A DNA stretch of 64,000 bases from Sphingobacterium sp. PCS056. GTDB taxonomy: Bacteria > Bacteroidota > Bacteroidia > Sphingobacteriales > Sphingobacteriaceae. This document shows positions 1-9,091 of the stretch, piece after piece. Position 1 is the first letter of the stretch. Every line of letters starts with the position of its first letter. The notes under the pieces are model-generated. The model searched no databases, was not told the origin of the DNA, and saw only the letters and a list, made by a program, of their open reading frames with translations. The stretch is taken from NCBI RefSeq assembly GCF_023273895.1, contig NZ_CP096883.1, forward strand, positions 3,472,001 through 3,536,000. Reading direction: 5' to 3'. The position numbers were made by a program, and so were the translations under genes.

Positions 1-635
1 TCTATAGTTGTAGTTTTTAAAAGACTTTTTCTCAATTCCAATTCATCAGAAAACATTCTCAGGTACTTACTAAAAGGAGTCACTATATTATATGAATCAT
101 TCAGATTCATATAATATAGTGACATTATTTTCTTTTCATCAGTAATAGTTATGCTACCAAAATCTATGCTTGTGACGTTAGCCCGAGAAACTATCATATT
201 GATGTGAAGATTGAGTGTTCCAATTTCGAACGTCTTTTTGAAATCCTCATCATTTTCGTCGGCTTCCCTTAGTTCAACCAATTTTATTCCTTCATGTTCG
301 GCAAAAATCAATGTGTCTCTAGTAAAACCCGCTTTACAAACAATGATGCCACTCGCTATATCCGAATCCTCCATAATCTTGGAAAGTTTCATAACGACGT
401 CCTTGTTAACTTTTTTATTCACATACTTACATTCGATTGCTGTAAGTATTTGCTGTTCACCATTAAATTGTTCAGTTAGCACGTCAACCTGATGCTTCAC
501 ACCTGATCTCCCTTTTACTTTTGATGTTCTTCCAAATCCTAGTACTTTAATTCCATACTCAACCCCCAGTGCCTCATAAATGTATTTAGTGATGGCTTCA
601 TATTCCTCCCAATTTAGATCGTATTTATCGGACAT
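1..635 (-). CDS. Mrr-like restriction endonuclease, partial (3' end outside window)
   Basis: The reverse-strand frame opens with ATG at 635 and runs off the left edge after 211 codons. The N-terminal half fits the Mrr_cat type of PD-(D/E)XK nuclease: Asp51 in HQVDVL and the E68-C69-K70 triad in AIECKY are the expected metal-binding and catalytic positions, followed by a core resembling Mrr (SGIIVCKAGFTRDTLIFAEH). Such nucleases cut modified or foreign DNA (type IV restriction) or act in repair. No methylase is visible beside it, which agrees with a type IV enzyme. The C-terminal part carries an exact 45-bp hairpin inside the reading frame. The fold assignment is fairly secure; the substrate is unknown. 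Confidence 0.72.
   Translation of the reverse strand, partial: MSDKYDLNWEEYEAITKYIYEALGVEYGIKVLGFGRTSKVKGRSGVKHQVDVLTEQFNGEQQILTAIECKYVNKKVNKDVVMKLSKIMEDSDIASGIIVCKAGFTRDTLIFAEHEGIKLVELREADENDEDFKKTFEIGTLNLHINMIVSRANVTSIDFGSITITDEKKIMSLYYMNLNDSYNIVTPFSKYLRMFSDELELRKSLLKTTTI
79..123. repeat. Perfect 20-bp inverted repeat inside the nuclease gene
   Basis: Arms 79-98 and 104-123 are exact reverse complements (20 of 20) around a 5-nt loop, ATTCA. The element lies within the reading frame of the Mrr-like gene and is translated. In mRNA it would form a long stable stem well before the stop codon. No T-run follows, so a simple intrinsic terminator is not supported. Confidence 0.9.
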
Positions 636-698
636 TGTTTTATAATAAATGTTTATGCACTATCGCGTTGTTACAAATATTTTTAGAAATTTAAACCT

Positions 699-1718
699 TT
701 ACCCACTAACATCCACCAACTTCATAATCTTTCCATCATCAGAAAACTCAAATATTGACTTGCCTTTTAGCTTTAGTTCTTGCCCTTTCTTTAGACCATT
801 TGGAAGATCTTTGGCTAATTTAGCTTCGTAGTCGATTGTGATTTCAGAGATATTGTTGCGGTGTAGGATGGAGGTGATAATCTGCTTGCGAGTCGCAAAT
901 AAATCTAACACCGACACAGCCTGTTCTAGAAAGGCATCTTTGCCTTTTAACGACATCGTTGTATTACCATCATGGATATTCTCAAACACAACATCCTCAG
1001 CTATATTCTTGCACATATCTTTAGGTTTAAAAGCATTGTATGCATTGATGTAATGGACTATAATAGAAGTTTGAGGGTGAGACTTCCAATAATAGATTAT
1101 ACCATTAATAGTTTGCTTAGTTAAAATGCTTTTGGTAGATAGTATTTTGATGCATTTTTCTAGATCACTGATAAAAAATGTAAACTGTGCTTCTGATTTG
1201 AGCTTTTTCCAAATATCAATTGAGGACGTTGGTAAATCGAGGATACTTTCATCGATCCATTTTTTTAGAAGATCAAGTAAATTTTTATTGGTTTTTCTGA
1301 ATGCTCCCTTTTCATTTTTCTTCTTTGTCCATATAATTCGTGTGCCTTTTCCGTTGCTGTCGTAGATAATATGGCTAAAACCTTTGTCTTCGTCGGTATT
1401 TATTTCCTGGCTGTGGAAGAGCTGGATATTGCCTTTCGGGCAATTATTCGAGAATAAATCAGAGAAATAACAATTTAGTAAATAGGGGAGCAGGTCAACC
1501 TGATCAGACTTGAACTTATTTTTATCGTTTGGATTAGCGATGTAGCTAAAGACGTAATTGTTGGCTTTTCCCAGTAGAAACGATAATTCCTCATCATCCA
1601 TTCCTATTTGTCCTATTAGATCAATGACTTTGCATATAATATGATAATCCATATGAGACATAGTCACTACTGGACCGTCCTTCTTTCGTACCGATTCTCT
1701 TTTTACTATTTCAATCAA
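699..1718 (-). CDS. Putative DNA-binding domain fused to SnoaL/NTF2-like domain
   Basis: This 339-residue protein is of unknown function. Residues about 20-70 (around DDEELSFLLGKANNYVFSYI) look like an XRE-type helix-turn-helix, with the ELSFLLG/NYVFSYI spacing of two short helices. Residues about 140-215 are lysine-rich and helical, possibly winged-helix. Residues about 220-339 resemble a SnoaL/NTF2-like fold: a helix with YINAYNAFKPKDM, then FENIHDGNTTMSLKGKDAF and a beta-rich end. NTF2-like folds bind small ligands or act as catalytic or scaffold domains. It lies 63 bp upstream of the Mrr-like gene in the same direction, so the two may be co-transcribed. Domain calls are from pattern only. 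Confidence 0.55.
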   Translation of the reverse strand: MIEIVKRESVRKKDGPVVTMSHMDYHIICKVIDLIGQIGMDDEELSFLLGKANNYVFSYIANPNDKNKFKSDQVDLLPYLLNCYFSDLFSNNCPKGNIQLFHSQEINTDEDKGFSHIIYDSNGKGTRIIWTKKKNEKGAFRKTNKNLLDLLKKWIDESILDLPTSSIDIWKKLKSEAQFTFFISDLEKCIKILSTKSILTKQTINGIIYYWKSHPQTSIIVHYINAYNAFKPKDMCKNIAEDVVFENIHDGNTTMSLKGKDAFLEQAVSVLDLFATRKQIITSILHRNNISEITIDYEAKLAKDLPNGLKKGQELKLKGKSIFEFSDDGKIMKLVDVSG

Positions 1719-1841
1719 TTTAGGCTACCTTTTAAATTATTAATAAATACAAATCATAACCTCAGTCTGAATGGTGAGCTTATAAATTATAATTCGAATT
1801 TACTAAAATAAATTGATAGCTAAATACGACCGTTACCGTTA

Positions 1842-2285
1842 CTATTTATTGTTTACGACAAACTTTTTCCAAACATCTTTTACAACTTGTTTTTCTTTTT
1901 CTGTTTGAAGATTAAGATGTTTATATAAACATTCTATTGTAGCTAGTGATTCGGGCTGTCTATCTTGTATTGCAATTATTACTCGTTTTGCAAATTGTGG
2001 ATCTTCTAAAGAGAATATAATCTTTTCAACTTTAAGATGTGAGTCACTAACCTCCCAATCATCTGGAGGTGTTAACTGATCAAGATTGACACAAAGTGCA
2101 TCAGAAACAACAGGATAGTCAGCAATGTTATACTTATGGTCAGTCGCCGTACTTTCAGCCATCCCTGTGTAGCCCTCAGATTTATTAATTCTTTCCGCAA
2201 ATTCGCGAAGAGAATAACCTTTAACTAATCTCCAGAATTTTGATTCATTTATAAAATACAGAGATTGTCTGTTAATTTTTGCCAT
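1842..2285 (-). CDS. XRE-like helix-turn-helix protein
   Basis: This is a 147-residue protein. Residues about 12-75 (SKFWRLVKGYSLREFAERI, then YNIADYPVVSDALCVNLDQL) have the layout of a Cro/C1-type domain: helix, SLREFAERI as second helix, and a final helix typical of regulators that choose a start-of-domain threonine or proline. The remainder is charged and probably helical, perhaps for dimerisation. It is read in the same direction as the two genes below it, with a 123-bp gap to the DNA-binding/NTF2 gene. It could be the regulator of this small cluster. The helix-turn-helix is divergent, so confidence is moderate. Confidence 0.5.
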   Translation of the reverse strand: MAKINRQSLYFINESKFWRLVKGYSLREFAERINKSEGYTGMAESTATDHKYNIADYPVVSDALCVNLDQLTPPDDWEVSDSHLKVEKIIFSLEDPQFAKRVIIAIQDRQPESLATIECLYKHLNLQTEKEKQVVKDVWKKFVVNNK

Positions 2286-3004
2286 TGGTAATTACTTTTA
2301 TCCAAATAGCATAATTCAGAACTATAATAGTGTAAAAGAAAATTTGTAATAATCGAATATTGTTATTATGTTTGTTATGTAAATATATCTTAATGGTATC
2401 TTTATTAGTATTTTAAAGGCTATTGATGCTGGATCTTGTAATCGAAAACGTAGGAAATTTTCATTTGACACAAGTTCAGGAGATCAAAGCCCAATCTCTA
2501 TCTTTGTATTTCCAAAGGAGAGATGGGCATTCTCTTGTTTTTGTTAAAAGGTTCTCCTACGACCCTCGATTGGAAATAAGGTTTGTCCCATCTCTTTTTT
2601 GATGAACTTTCCTTTTTATATACTAGATTCATTGCTCAAGTTTTTTTATAAACTTAAAAAAGAGAGTTATGAACAGAAAACAAACAATCAAAAACATTAT
2701 CAAGCCGGCAGGTTGATCTGCTGCGCCAAGTCACTATGTGACTATCCATTCAAAATGCAATCATGTATAGCATATTATAACCATTGATGAAGACCTTTTA
2801 ATTGCATTTTCCTTATTTATTTTTTTTACCTGGTGAGCTAAGATTGTCGGTATGACCGGTCTACTGATGATTTGCCGTTAACCTATTAAATCAATCCAAA
2901 AAATGTGAAGAACTTGCATACAAGGAGAACTATTCGCCATTTAGAAGGAGAAATATTTACTTTGTTATACCTTTTGAATTACTGTAATTATTCAAAAAAC
3001 TATT
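2286..3004. other. 719-bp stretch without a convincing gene
   Basis: AT-rich intergenic DNA. It holds a short palindrome (GTCAC-TAT-GTGAC at 2730-2742), the first copy of a 58-bp repeat at 2753-2810, and an imperfect inverted repeat around 2490-2550 (CCCAATCTCT paired with AGAGATGGG). A short open frame at 2599-2787 covers the repeat and has no recognisable product. Confidence 0.6.
2753..2810. repeat. 58-bp repeat with 9-bp inverted ends, copy A
   Basis: Copy A matches copy B at 3447-3504 at all but one position (T/C in CATGTAYAGC). The ends AAATGCAAT and ATTGCATTT are inverted repeats. About 160 nt after the start of each copy a weaker similarity recurs (ACTTGCATACAAGGAGAACTAT versus a related stretch at 3607). 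The copy sits about 195 nt before the 126-residue gene. Confidence 0.85.
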
Positions 3005-3385
3005 ATGAAAATGAACGCAGATTATTTTAAATTAATTCCATTTGATCAGGTCTTCAATGAAGTCCATGTACCAGGATATAATCCAATCGTAAATATTGAA
3101 AATTTTTGGAAGAAATATGATATCAACAGTAGTAGAGATCATATTGTGGCCATGTTTTTGGGACATGTAGATGATCCCGAAGGTATAATGGAGCAACCAG
3201 ATAAGCTTCAATTACAAGCTTATTCGTTAGACTTGTTTAGAGCGTTGGTTGCTTATTACCTTGCCCACAAACATAATTTCAATATGGAAAATTTGGAAAT
3301 ACCTTTTTTACCTACCAAAAAGTTATCGGAAGAAGAACTGAAGTTCCGACAATTTGACTACGCACTTTTCGGTAAAAAGGATTGA
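3005..3385 (+). CDS. Hypothetical protein
   Basis: A 126-residue soluble, acidic protein that I do not recognise. There is no signal peptide or membrane segment. The middle (PDKLQLQAYSLDLFRALVAYYLAH) is strongly helical and amphipathic, and the C-terminal KKLSEEELKFRQFDYALFGKK is charged. The start follows an A-rich leader typical of Bacteroidota, with no Shine-Dalgarno. It lies between the two copies of the 58-bp element, so element and gene may form one repeated unit; the next gene has a matching element at about the same place upstream. Confidence 0.55.
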   Translation: MKMNADYFKLIPFDQVFNEVHVPGYNPIVNIENFWKKYDINSSRDHIVAMFLGHVDDPEGIMEQPDKLQLQAYSLDLFRALVAYYLAHKHNFNMENLEIPFLPTKKLSEEELKFRQFDYALFGKKD

Positions 3386-3446
3386 CCTTGATGACTATTC
3401 CATTATAAAAGCGAAAACTTAGTTTCTATGATGGGTGTCTATTTAG

Positions 3447-3504
3447 AAATGCAATCATGTACAGCATATTATAACCATTGATGAAGACCTTTTAATTGCA
3501 TTTT
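3447..3504. repeat. 58-bp repeat with 9-bp inverted ends, copy B
   Basis: Second copy of the element at 2753-2810, in the same orientation, 694 bp downstream. It lies about 195 nt before the ATG of the next gene at 3701, nearly the same spacing as copy A has to its gene. Conserved spacing suggests a shared promoter or leader region rather than a random insertion. Confidence 0.85.
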
Positions 3505-3700
3505 TTCCAGTTTATTTTTTAACCATTTGACGGTTGAAGAGGATGCTTATTGCCTGAATTTTAGCTCCTGACTCACCTTCAATGTAAACCATTAAATAAT
3601 GCAAAAAACTTGTGTTAGGGAGAGCTATGTGCTGTCCCCAGGGAGAGAACTGTCTTCGTTTTTGAGTGAAAAAAGTGTTCCAATAACCAAAGAACCCATT

Positions 3701-4282
3701 ATGACAACACTAATACCAAAACAGAAATCTAAAAAGCCTACATCCGTCAGGTCCAGAGGTCGCGTACCTCATGTGCCTGTATCAGTTATAGCGCAAAGAC
3801 CAGACGATCGATACTATTCGATACTGGTTCCCGCGGTGGAAAAGACCGATCCCTATATCACTATAGTGAGTGATGCGCGCAAAGATGTACTTCGGATCAC
3901 GATGGTCTGCGTGTCGATCTATGAAGGCTACCTATTTGCCTTGGGGCTGCCATCCAACTTTCCAAAAGAACAGATTATCGTGTTTGGACAAGACCGAGCC
4001 AGGTATATCCCTTGCCGATCCTGTGACTATGGTGAAAAGCTGATCTACCATTATGAACTCACCGTACCTGCCGATACCGCCATTGAAGAGTATCAGCAAC
4101 GGATCCGTAACGATCTGAATGATCATTTTCAATTGGATGTCAAAGTAGAGCAGCTGTCCATTGTCACAAATAGCAGACCGATCACTACTGAAAATGGCGA
4201 GTCGGTAGAACTGATCTGGGAGGATCAGAAAACGATGATTATGAGAACCAAAGGAAACCAAATAGGAAAGCTCGTCTATTAA
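3701..4282 (+). CDS. Hypothetical protein
   Basis: A 193-residue protein, start chosen at the ATG at 3701; the frame is open from 3599 but the leading 34 codons look non-coding. The basic N-terminus (PKQKSKKPTSVRSRGRVP) is probably disordered. The rest alternates beta strands and helices with two cysteines close together (PCRSCDYGEKL), which could bind metal or form a disulfide. No signal peptide is evident. It lies upstream of the SusC/SusD genes but is separated by a leader hairpin, so membership of that locus is uncertain. I do not recognise the family. Confidence 0.5.
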   Translation: MTTLIPKQKSKKPTSVRSRGRVPHVPVSVIAQRPDDRYYSILVPAVEKTDPYITIVSDARKDVLRITMVCVSIYEGYLFALGLPSNFPKEQIIVFGQDRARYIPCRSCDYGEKLIYHYELTVPADTAIEEYQQRIRNDLNDHFQLDVKVEQLSIVTNSRPITTENGESVELIWEDQKTMIMRTKGNQIGKLVY

Positions 4283-4335
4283 AAGACCGTAGCTGAAGTA
4301 TTAAAAATAAATTTTCTACCCGTGAATCTCAATTC

Positions 4336-4378
4336 TGCCGAGGGATACAACTGACATGATAAAAGTAAACCCTCGGCA
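4336..4378 (+). promoter_or_regulatory. Hairpin in the susC leader
   Basis: TGCCGAGGG (4336-4344) pairs exactly with CCCTCGGCA (4370-4378) around a 25-nt loop, ending 42 nt before the susC-like start codon. No T-run follows. It could be a leader structure affecting stability or translation of the transport operon, or the 3' hairpin of the preceding gene. Confidence 0.4.
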
Positions 4379-4420
4379 TGAAATGGGGATGGTGGAACTA
4401 TACCCAAAAAATTAACAACA

Positions 4421-7400
4421 ATGAATACAGATGACCTATATAGAATAAAGCTTTGGAGCGATCTCCAAAAGCTATTTAAATCCAAGGGGGATAGCATCTT
4501 GCTGATCAGTAAGATGTTATTGTTCACCTTGATGTCTAACGCTTTTATGCTGAGTGCTTACGCTCAGACACCCCGCAAGGACAGCGGGGTGAATGGGCAG
4601 GTAAAATATGAGCTAACTGGTGTAGTTGTATCTTCCACAGATGGTACACCACTGCAAGGAGTATCTGTTCGCATCGATGCCGACAACTTACAGATCAAAA
4701 CTTCCCAAGATGGAAGGTTTCAATTGACGATCAGTAATAAAAATGGAAAGATCAGATTCTCTTCCATCGGTTTCAAAAGCCAAGAACTCAATTATACCGC
4801 AGGAGTATCAATGACTGTGAAATTGATACCTGAAGATAATAAACTCGAAGAAGTAAACGTAGTATCTACCGGATATCAGAAGATACCGAAAGAACGTGCA
4901 ACAGGGAGTTTTGCTCAAGCAGATATGAATTATTACAATACGCGTCCCGCATCTACTGTTTTATCTAGATTGAAAGGACTTGTTAGTGGACTGCGCTTTA
5001 ACAATGAAAAAGATATTTCTATAAGGGGGCAGAGCACAATATTTGCAAATGACCAACCTTTGATTGTTGTTGATGGATTTGCTTATAGTGGAGATATTAA
5101 TATGCTCAATCCTGAAGATATCCTTTCTGTCGATGTACTCAAAGATGCGGCGGCTGCAAGTATATGGGGGGCTAGAGCAGGAAATGGTGTTATTGTAATA
5201 TCAACTAAAAAGGGTGTTATTGGTCAACCTCCTGTAATTTCTTTTAATACTCGCATATCTATTTCATCAGTTCCTAATTTAAAATATGCTCCCAATTATA
5301 TGGATGCAAAGACGTACTTATCCGCAGAAAAATTACTTTTTGATAGTGGACGGTATAATTCTGCTTTCGATGATACACAGAACTATCCGGTAATATCTCC
5401 CTATGTGCAACTACTTTATCAGGGACAAATGGCTGAAGCTGAACGTCTAAAAGAAACATTAACTGGTTACGATGTGAGAAAAGAAATATCATCTACCTTC
5501 TATAGAAACAAACTCCTCCAAAACTATGACCTTAATATCAGCGGAGGTTATGATAAAGGGCAATATTTCACGTCGATAGGTTATAACAAGGATTTACAAA
5601 CTTTAAATCACAACCACGGAGATCGGTTGACAATCAATATGTCAAATACCTTTTCAATTTCCGATCGTATTAAATGGACGTTGGGATTGAATTATATCAA
5701 ATCAAAAAATGAATTAGATAATACGGTTTCAGAAGTTTTAAGTGGCAGTAGCTTTTATCCATATTCCCGCTTTCGGGACACTGAAGGAAATGAAGTGCCT
5801 TACTATCCTTTGTTTAGTAGCACCTGGGTTGATGAGTTGGCTCCCCAAAAGAGTTTTTTGGACTGGAATTATTGGCCAATACAAGAATTGGGTCGTACAA
5901 AAAATGAGACTACAGCACATGATATTCGTGCTTATACATCGCTCAATCTGAAATTGCTGAAAGGACTTACTGCCGATATCAGCAGTCAGATGCAACAGAG
6001 CTTTTCTAATAATAATATTGTGGCTCCGCAAGAATCTTTCCTAGCCCGCAATATGACCAATCAGTATGCACAAATACTGGATGGAAAGGTGGTGGGTTTT
6101 AATATTCCGATTGGAGGTATTGCAAATTTTTCAAAAGCACAGGTACGCTCAGCTAATCTCAGAGGGCAGTTAAATTATAATTTAGTTGGTAATGAATGGC
6201 GTCTTGATGCGTTATTAGGAACAGAGATCTCACAGACAAACCGAGCTTCGGACTATTTTAGGCTGTATGGCTACGATGCCGAAATATTAACTGCTCAACC
6301 TGTAGATTACCGATCGTATTTTACTCTTAATCCTTATGGAACTACTGCAGCGATTCCAAATTATACTGGTCAGGGAAAGGGAATTTCTCGCTTTGTATCT
6401 TCCTTTTTTAATGGATCTTTTGCTTTTCGAGAACGCTATGTTTTTTCACTCAGTGGTCGGGTAGACGGTTCAAATTATTTTGGAGTCAATGCAAACCAAA
6501 AGATGGTTCCACTTTGGTCTGTAGGTTCAAAATGGCGAGTATCGAAAGAATCTTTTTTCCAAAATGGAATATTTGACCAGTTTGATTTGAGAGCAACTTA
6601 TGGCTATAGCGGTAATCTTGCATCTAATTTAACTGGTGTTACCACTTTGCAATATCGAAGTAATGCGGGTTTTACAGGACTTCCTTATGCAACGATGGTC
6701 AATCTCGGAAATCCTGATCTCCGATGGGAGCGTATCGGTCAGGCTAATTTTGCTATAGATTTTCGTTTAGCAAACAAATGGCTGGAAGGAAGTCTGGAAT
6801 ATTATCTGAAAAATGGTAAAGATATGATTGGTGATAAACCATTTGCTCCCAGCAGTGGTGTATCCAATATGAGGGGTAACTATAGTACCATTTCTGGTGA
6901 GGGGTTGGATGTAAAATTAACCGCACATCTTGTTAATAGGAAGTCTTTGAGTGTGCGATCTGATTTTTACTTCAGCTACACTTATGATCAAGTAAAAGCA
7001 TATGACATAGGTCGCACTTCTGTCATGTATTACACGGCGAATGACAACATCCCCCGTGTAGGATATCCTGTGCATAGTCTATACAGTTTCGAATGGGCGG
7101 GGCTTGACCCAGCTAATGGTGGCCCACTTATCAGGGATGTCGCAGGAAATATAAGTGGCGATTATAATGAGCTACTCAATAATCTACAGGCGGAGAACCT
7201 GATTTACGGAGGAATGACTCGCGCCAAGTATTTCGGTAGTTGGGTGAATCGTGTCCAGCTAAAAAATATTGAAGTAGGAGCGAGCATACTTTATAAATTG
7301 GGACATGTATTTCGTAAGCCGAGTTTATCTTATGCAGAGCTGACAAGTTCTAGTAAACTTACTGGACATGCTGAATTTGCAGATCGTTGGCAAGTGGTAG

Positions 7401-7723
7401 GTGACGACTTGAAAACAGATGTTCCCAGTTTTACTTATCCCGGAAACCAAAATCGAGATAATATCTATCAGTACAGCACGGTCAATGTGGGCAAAGCTGC
7501 TCATTTTCGCCTGCAAGATGTATATGTTTCATACAAGCTTCAGCCTGACATAGGGGGGAGAAAGACACTTCTTCGATTACTTTGTCAGGTTGAGAATTTA
7601 GGCTTACTGTGGAAAGCGAATAGATGGGGCTATGATCCGGATTACATCTCTGGAAATGCCAGTACTTTGAGTACTTACCCGGCGCCGATGCAAATGACAA
7701 TTGGTGTCTCTTTAACCTATTAA
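4421..7723 (+). CDS. SusC/RagA-family TonB-linked outer membrane protein
   Basis: An 1100-residue TonB-dependent transporter for import of oligosaccharides or peptides across the outer membrane. After a signal region ending near AYAQ (residues about 45-50) comes a CarboxypepD_reg-like domain (YELTGVVVSSTDGTPLQGVS, about 65-145), then the plug (about 150-265) with the SusC-type signature VVDGFAYSGDINMLNPEDI and VLKDAAAASIWGARAGNGVI. The long C-terminal part is a beta-barrel rich in aromatic residues. No STN domain is seen, so signalling to an anti-sigma factor is unlikely. An upstream cytoplasmic extension is common in this family; M32 is an alternative start. It forms an operon with the SusD-like gene 11 bp downstream. 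The substrate cannot be read from sequence. Confidence 0.93.
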   Translation: MNTDDLYRIKLWSDLQKLFKSKGDSILLISKMLLFTLMSNAFMLSAYAQTPRKDSGVNGQVKYELTGVVVSSTDGTPLQGVSVRIDADNLQIKTSQDGRFQLTISNKNGKIRFSSIGFKSQELNYTAGVSMTVKLIPEDNKLEEVNVVSTGYQKIPKERATGSFAQADMNYYNTRPASTVLSRLKGLVSGLRFNNEKDISIRGQSTIFANDQPLIVVDGFAYSGDINMLNPEDILSVDVLKDAAAASIWGARAGNGVIVISTKKGVIGQPPVISFNTRISISSVPNLKYAPNYMDAKTYLSAEKLLFDSGRYNSAFDDTQNYPVISPYVQLLYQGQMAEAERLKETLTGYDVRKEISSTFYRNKLLQNYDLNISGGYDKGQYFTSIGYNKDLQTLNHNHGDRLTINMSNTFSISDRIKWTLGLNYIKSKNELDNTVSEVLSGSSFYPYSRFRDTEGNEVPYYPLFSSTWVDELAPQKSFLDWNYWPIQELGRTKNETTAHDIRAYTSLNLKLLKGLTADISSQMQQSFSNNNIVAPQESFLARNMTNQYAQILDGKVVGFNIPIGGIANFSKAQVRSANLRGQLNYNLVGNEWRLDALLGTEISQTNRASDYFRLYGYDAEILTAQPVDYRSYFTLNPYGTTAAIPNYTGQGKGISRFVSSFFNGSFAFRERYVFSLSGRVDGSNYFGVNANQKMVPLWSVGSKWRVSKESFFQNGIFDQFDLRATYGYSGNLASNLTGVTTLQYRSNAGFTGLPYATMVNLGNPDLRWERIGQANFAIDFRLANKWLEGSLEYYLKNGKDMIGDKPFAPSSGVSNMRGNYSTISGEGLDVKLTAHLVNRKSLSVRSDFYFSYTYDQVKAYDIGRTSVMYYTANDNIPRVGYPVHSLYSFEWAGLDPANGGPLIRDVAGNISGDYNELLNNLQAENLIYGGMTRAKYFGSWVNRVQLKNIEVGASILYKLGHVFRKPSLSYAELTSSSKLTGHAEFADRWQVVGDDLKTDVPSFTYPGNQNRDNIYQYSTVNVGKAAHFRLQDVYVSYKLQPDIGGRKTLLRLLCQVENLGLLWKANRWGYDPDYISGNASTLSTYPAPMQMTIGVSLTY

Positions 7724-7734
7724 ATATAGATGAT

Positions 7735-9090
7735 ATGAAAATAATATATGCTATAACAGCAGTCCTTTTATGCACAACAATAAGTTGTTCGAGTTCATGG
7801 CTCGAGGTAAAACCAGATCAGTCATTGGTTGTGCCTACGAGTGTTAAAGACCTTCAGGCTTGGTTAGACAATGTTTCTGAATTCAATCGATCTAGTTCTT
7901 TTGGAAACATGGAAGTTACAGCAGACAACCTATATCTTACTGATGCTACATACAATGCACTGAGTACAGTTGCGGCACGCAACATCTATTCATGGGCAAA
8001 AGGTGGAAATGATTTTTATGAAGGACAAGGAAGTGCAGGCTGGCACGATGCTTACGAGAAATTACTGCAGATAAATATCATAAACGAGGGAGTTAACAAG
8101 GTCAATAGAATGACTGATCCCGAAGGTTGGGATAATGTAAAAGGTAGCGCGTTATTCTATCGTGCATTTTACCATTATGCGCTATTATCTGAATTCTGTC
8201 AAGCGTACAGTGAGAATGATCTTTTAGGTATTCCGATCAAAAGTTCTGGAAATGTCAATGATAAAATGGTCCGTAGCTCAGTGAAGGCTAGTTATGATCA
8301 CGTCGTCAACGATTTAAAAGATGCGGAGTCATTGTTGCCGGTCACAGCAATTAATAAAATGAGACCATCAAGAATGGCGGTATGGGCTATGCTCTCGAGG
8401 GTCTATCTTGCTATGTCGGATTATAGTACCGCTCTACATTATGCGCGGCTTTGTTTATCCAATAATGATGTATTGCTAGATTATAATAAATTAAATACGG
8501 CGGCTTCATTTCCATTTGACCGTTTTAATGCTGAGGTGATATTTTCGGTGTATATCGCAAATCCAGCAGTGCTGTCTCAGACTAATCACGTGATCGATAG
8601 TACACTTTATCGTTCTTATGCCGAAAATGATCTTCGTAAGCAGTTATTCTTTCGTCTAAATGCTGGATTACCTCGTTTTAAAGGTGGATACTTTGGCGTC
8701 GCAAATTGTTTTGCAGGATTAGCTTTAGATGAGGTATATCTCAATGCAATTGAATGTTTGATACGGACCGAGCAATTGAATGATGCAATGATTTTGTTTA
8801 ACAAATTCATGTCAACGCGTTGGAAGGTAGGTCAATATAGCGAGGTTGCTTTTAAAGATCTAAATAATGCATTATCACTTGTTCTGGAAGAAAGGCGTAA
8901 ATCTCTATTGTTCCGATGTTTACGTCTGTCCGATATCAAGCGGCTTAATAAAACTTTGCAGCAGCAAGTTTTTATGAAAAGGAAAATCAACGGCGTGGAG
9001 ATTACTTTAATGCCTAATGATCCTAAGTATGCTCTTCCAATTCCGCAAAAAGAGTTATTGATTAGTGAAATGCCCCAAAACCCAAGATAA
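7735..9090 (+). CDS. RagB/SusD-family nutrient-binding lipoprotein
   Basis: A 451-residue SusD-like surface lipoprotein that acts as lid and substrate binder for the SusC-type channel encoded just before it. The lipobox TTISC places the lipidated cysteine at residue 18, and the mature start SSSWLEVKPDQS is typical. Helical TPR-like segments include YRAFYHYALLSEFCQAYSEN and MRPSRMAVWAMLSRVYLAM. The C-terminus carries the usual LEERRKSLLFRCLRLSDIKRL stretch. No glycoside hydrolase adjoins this pair, and the next gene is a thioredoxin-like protein, so this may be a peptide- or redox-related uptake locus instead of a classical polysaccharide locus. Confidence 0.9.
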   Translation: MKIIYAITAVLLCTTISCSSSWLEVKPDQSLVVPTSVKDLQAWLDNVSEFNRSSSFGNMEVTADNLYLTDATYNALSTVAARNIYSWAKGGNDFYEGQGSAGWHDAYEKLLQINIINEGVNKVNRMTDPEGWDNVKGSALFYRAFYHYALLSEFCQAYSENDLLGIPIKSSGNVNDKMVRSSVKASYDHVVNDLKDAESLLPVTAINKMRPSRMAVWAMLSRVYLAMSDYSTALHYARLCLSNNDVLLDYNKLNTAASFPFDRFNAEVIFSVYIANPAVLSQTNHVIDSTLYRSYAENDLRKQLFFRLNAGLPRFKGGYFGVANCFAGLALDEVYLNAIECLIRTEQLNDAMILFNKFMSTRWKVGQYSEVAFKDLNNALSLVLEERRKSLLFRCLRLSDIKRLNKTLQQQVFMKRKINGVEITLMPNDPKYALPIPQKELLISEMPQNPR

Positions 9091-9091
9091 T

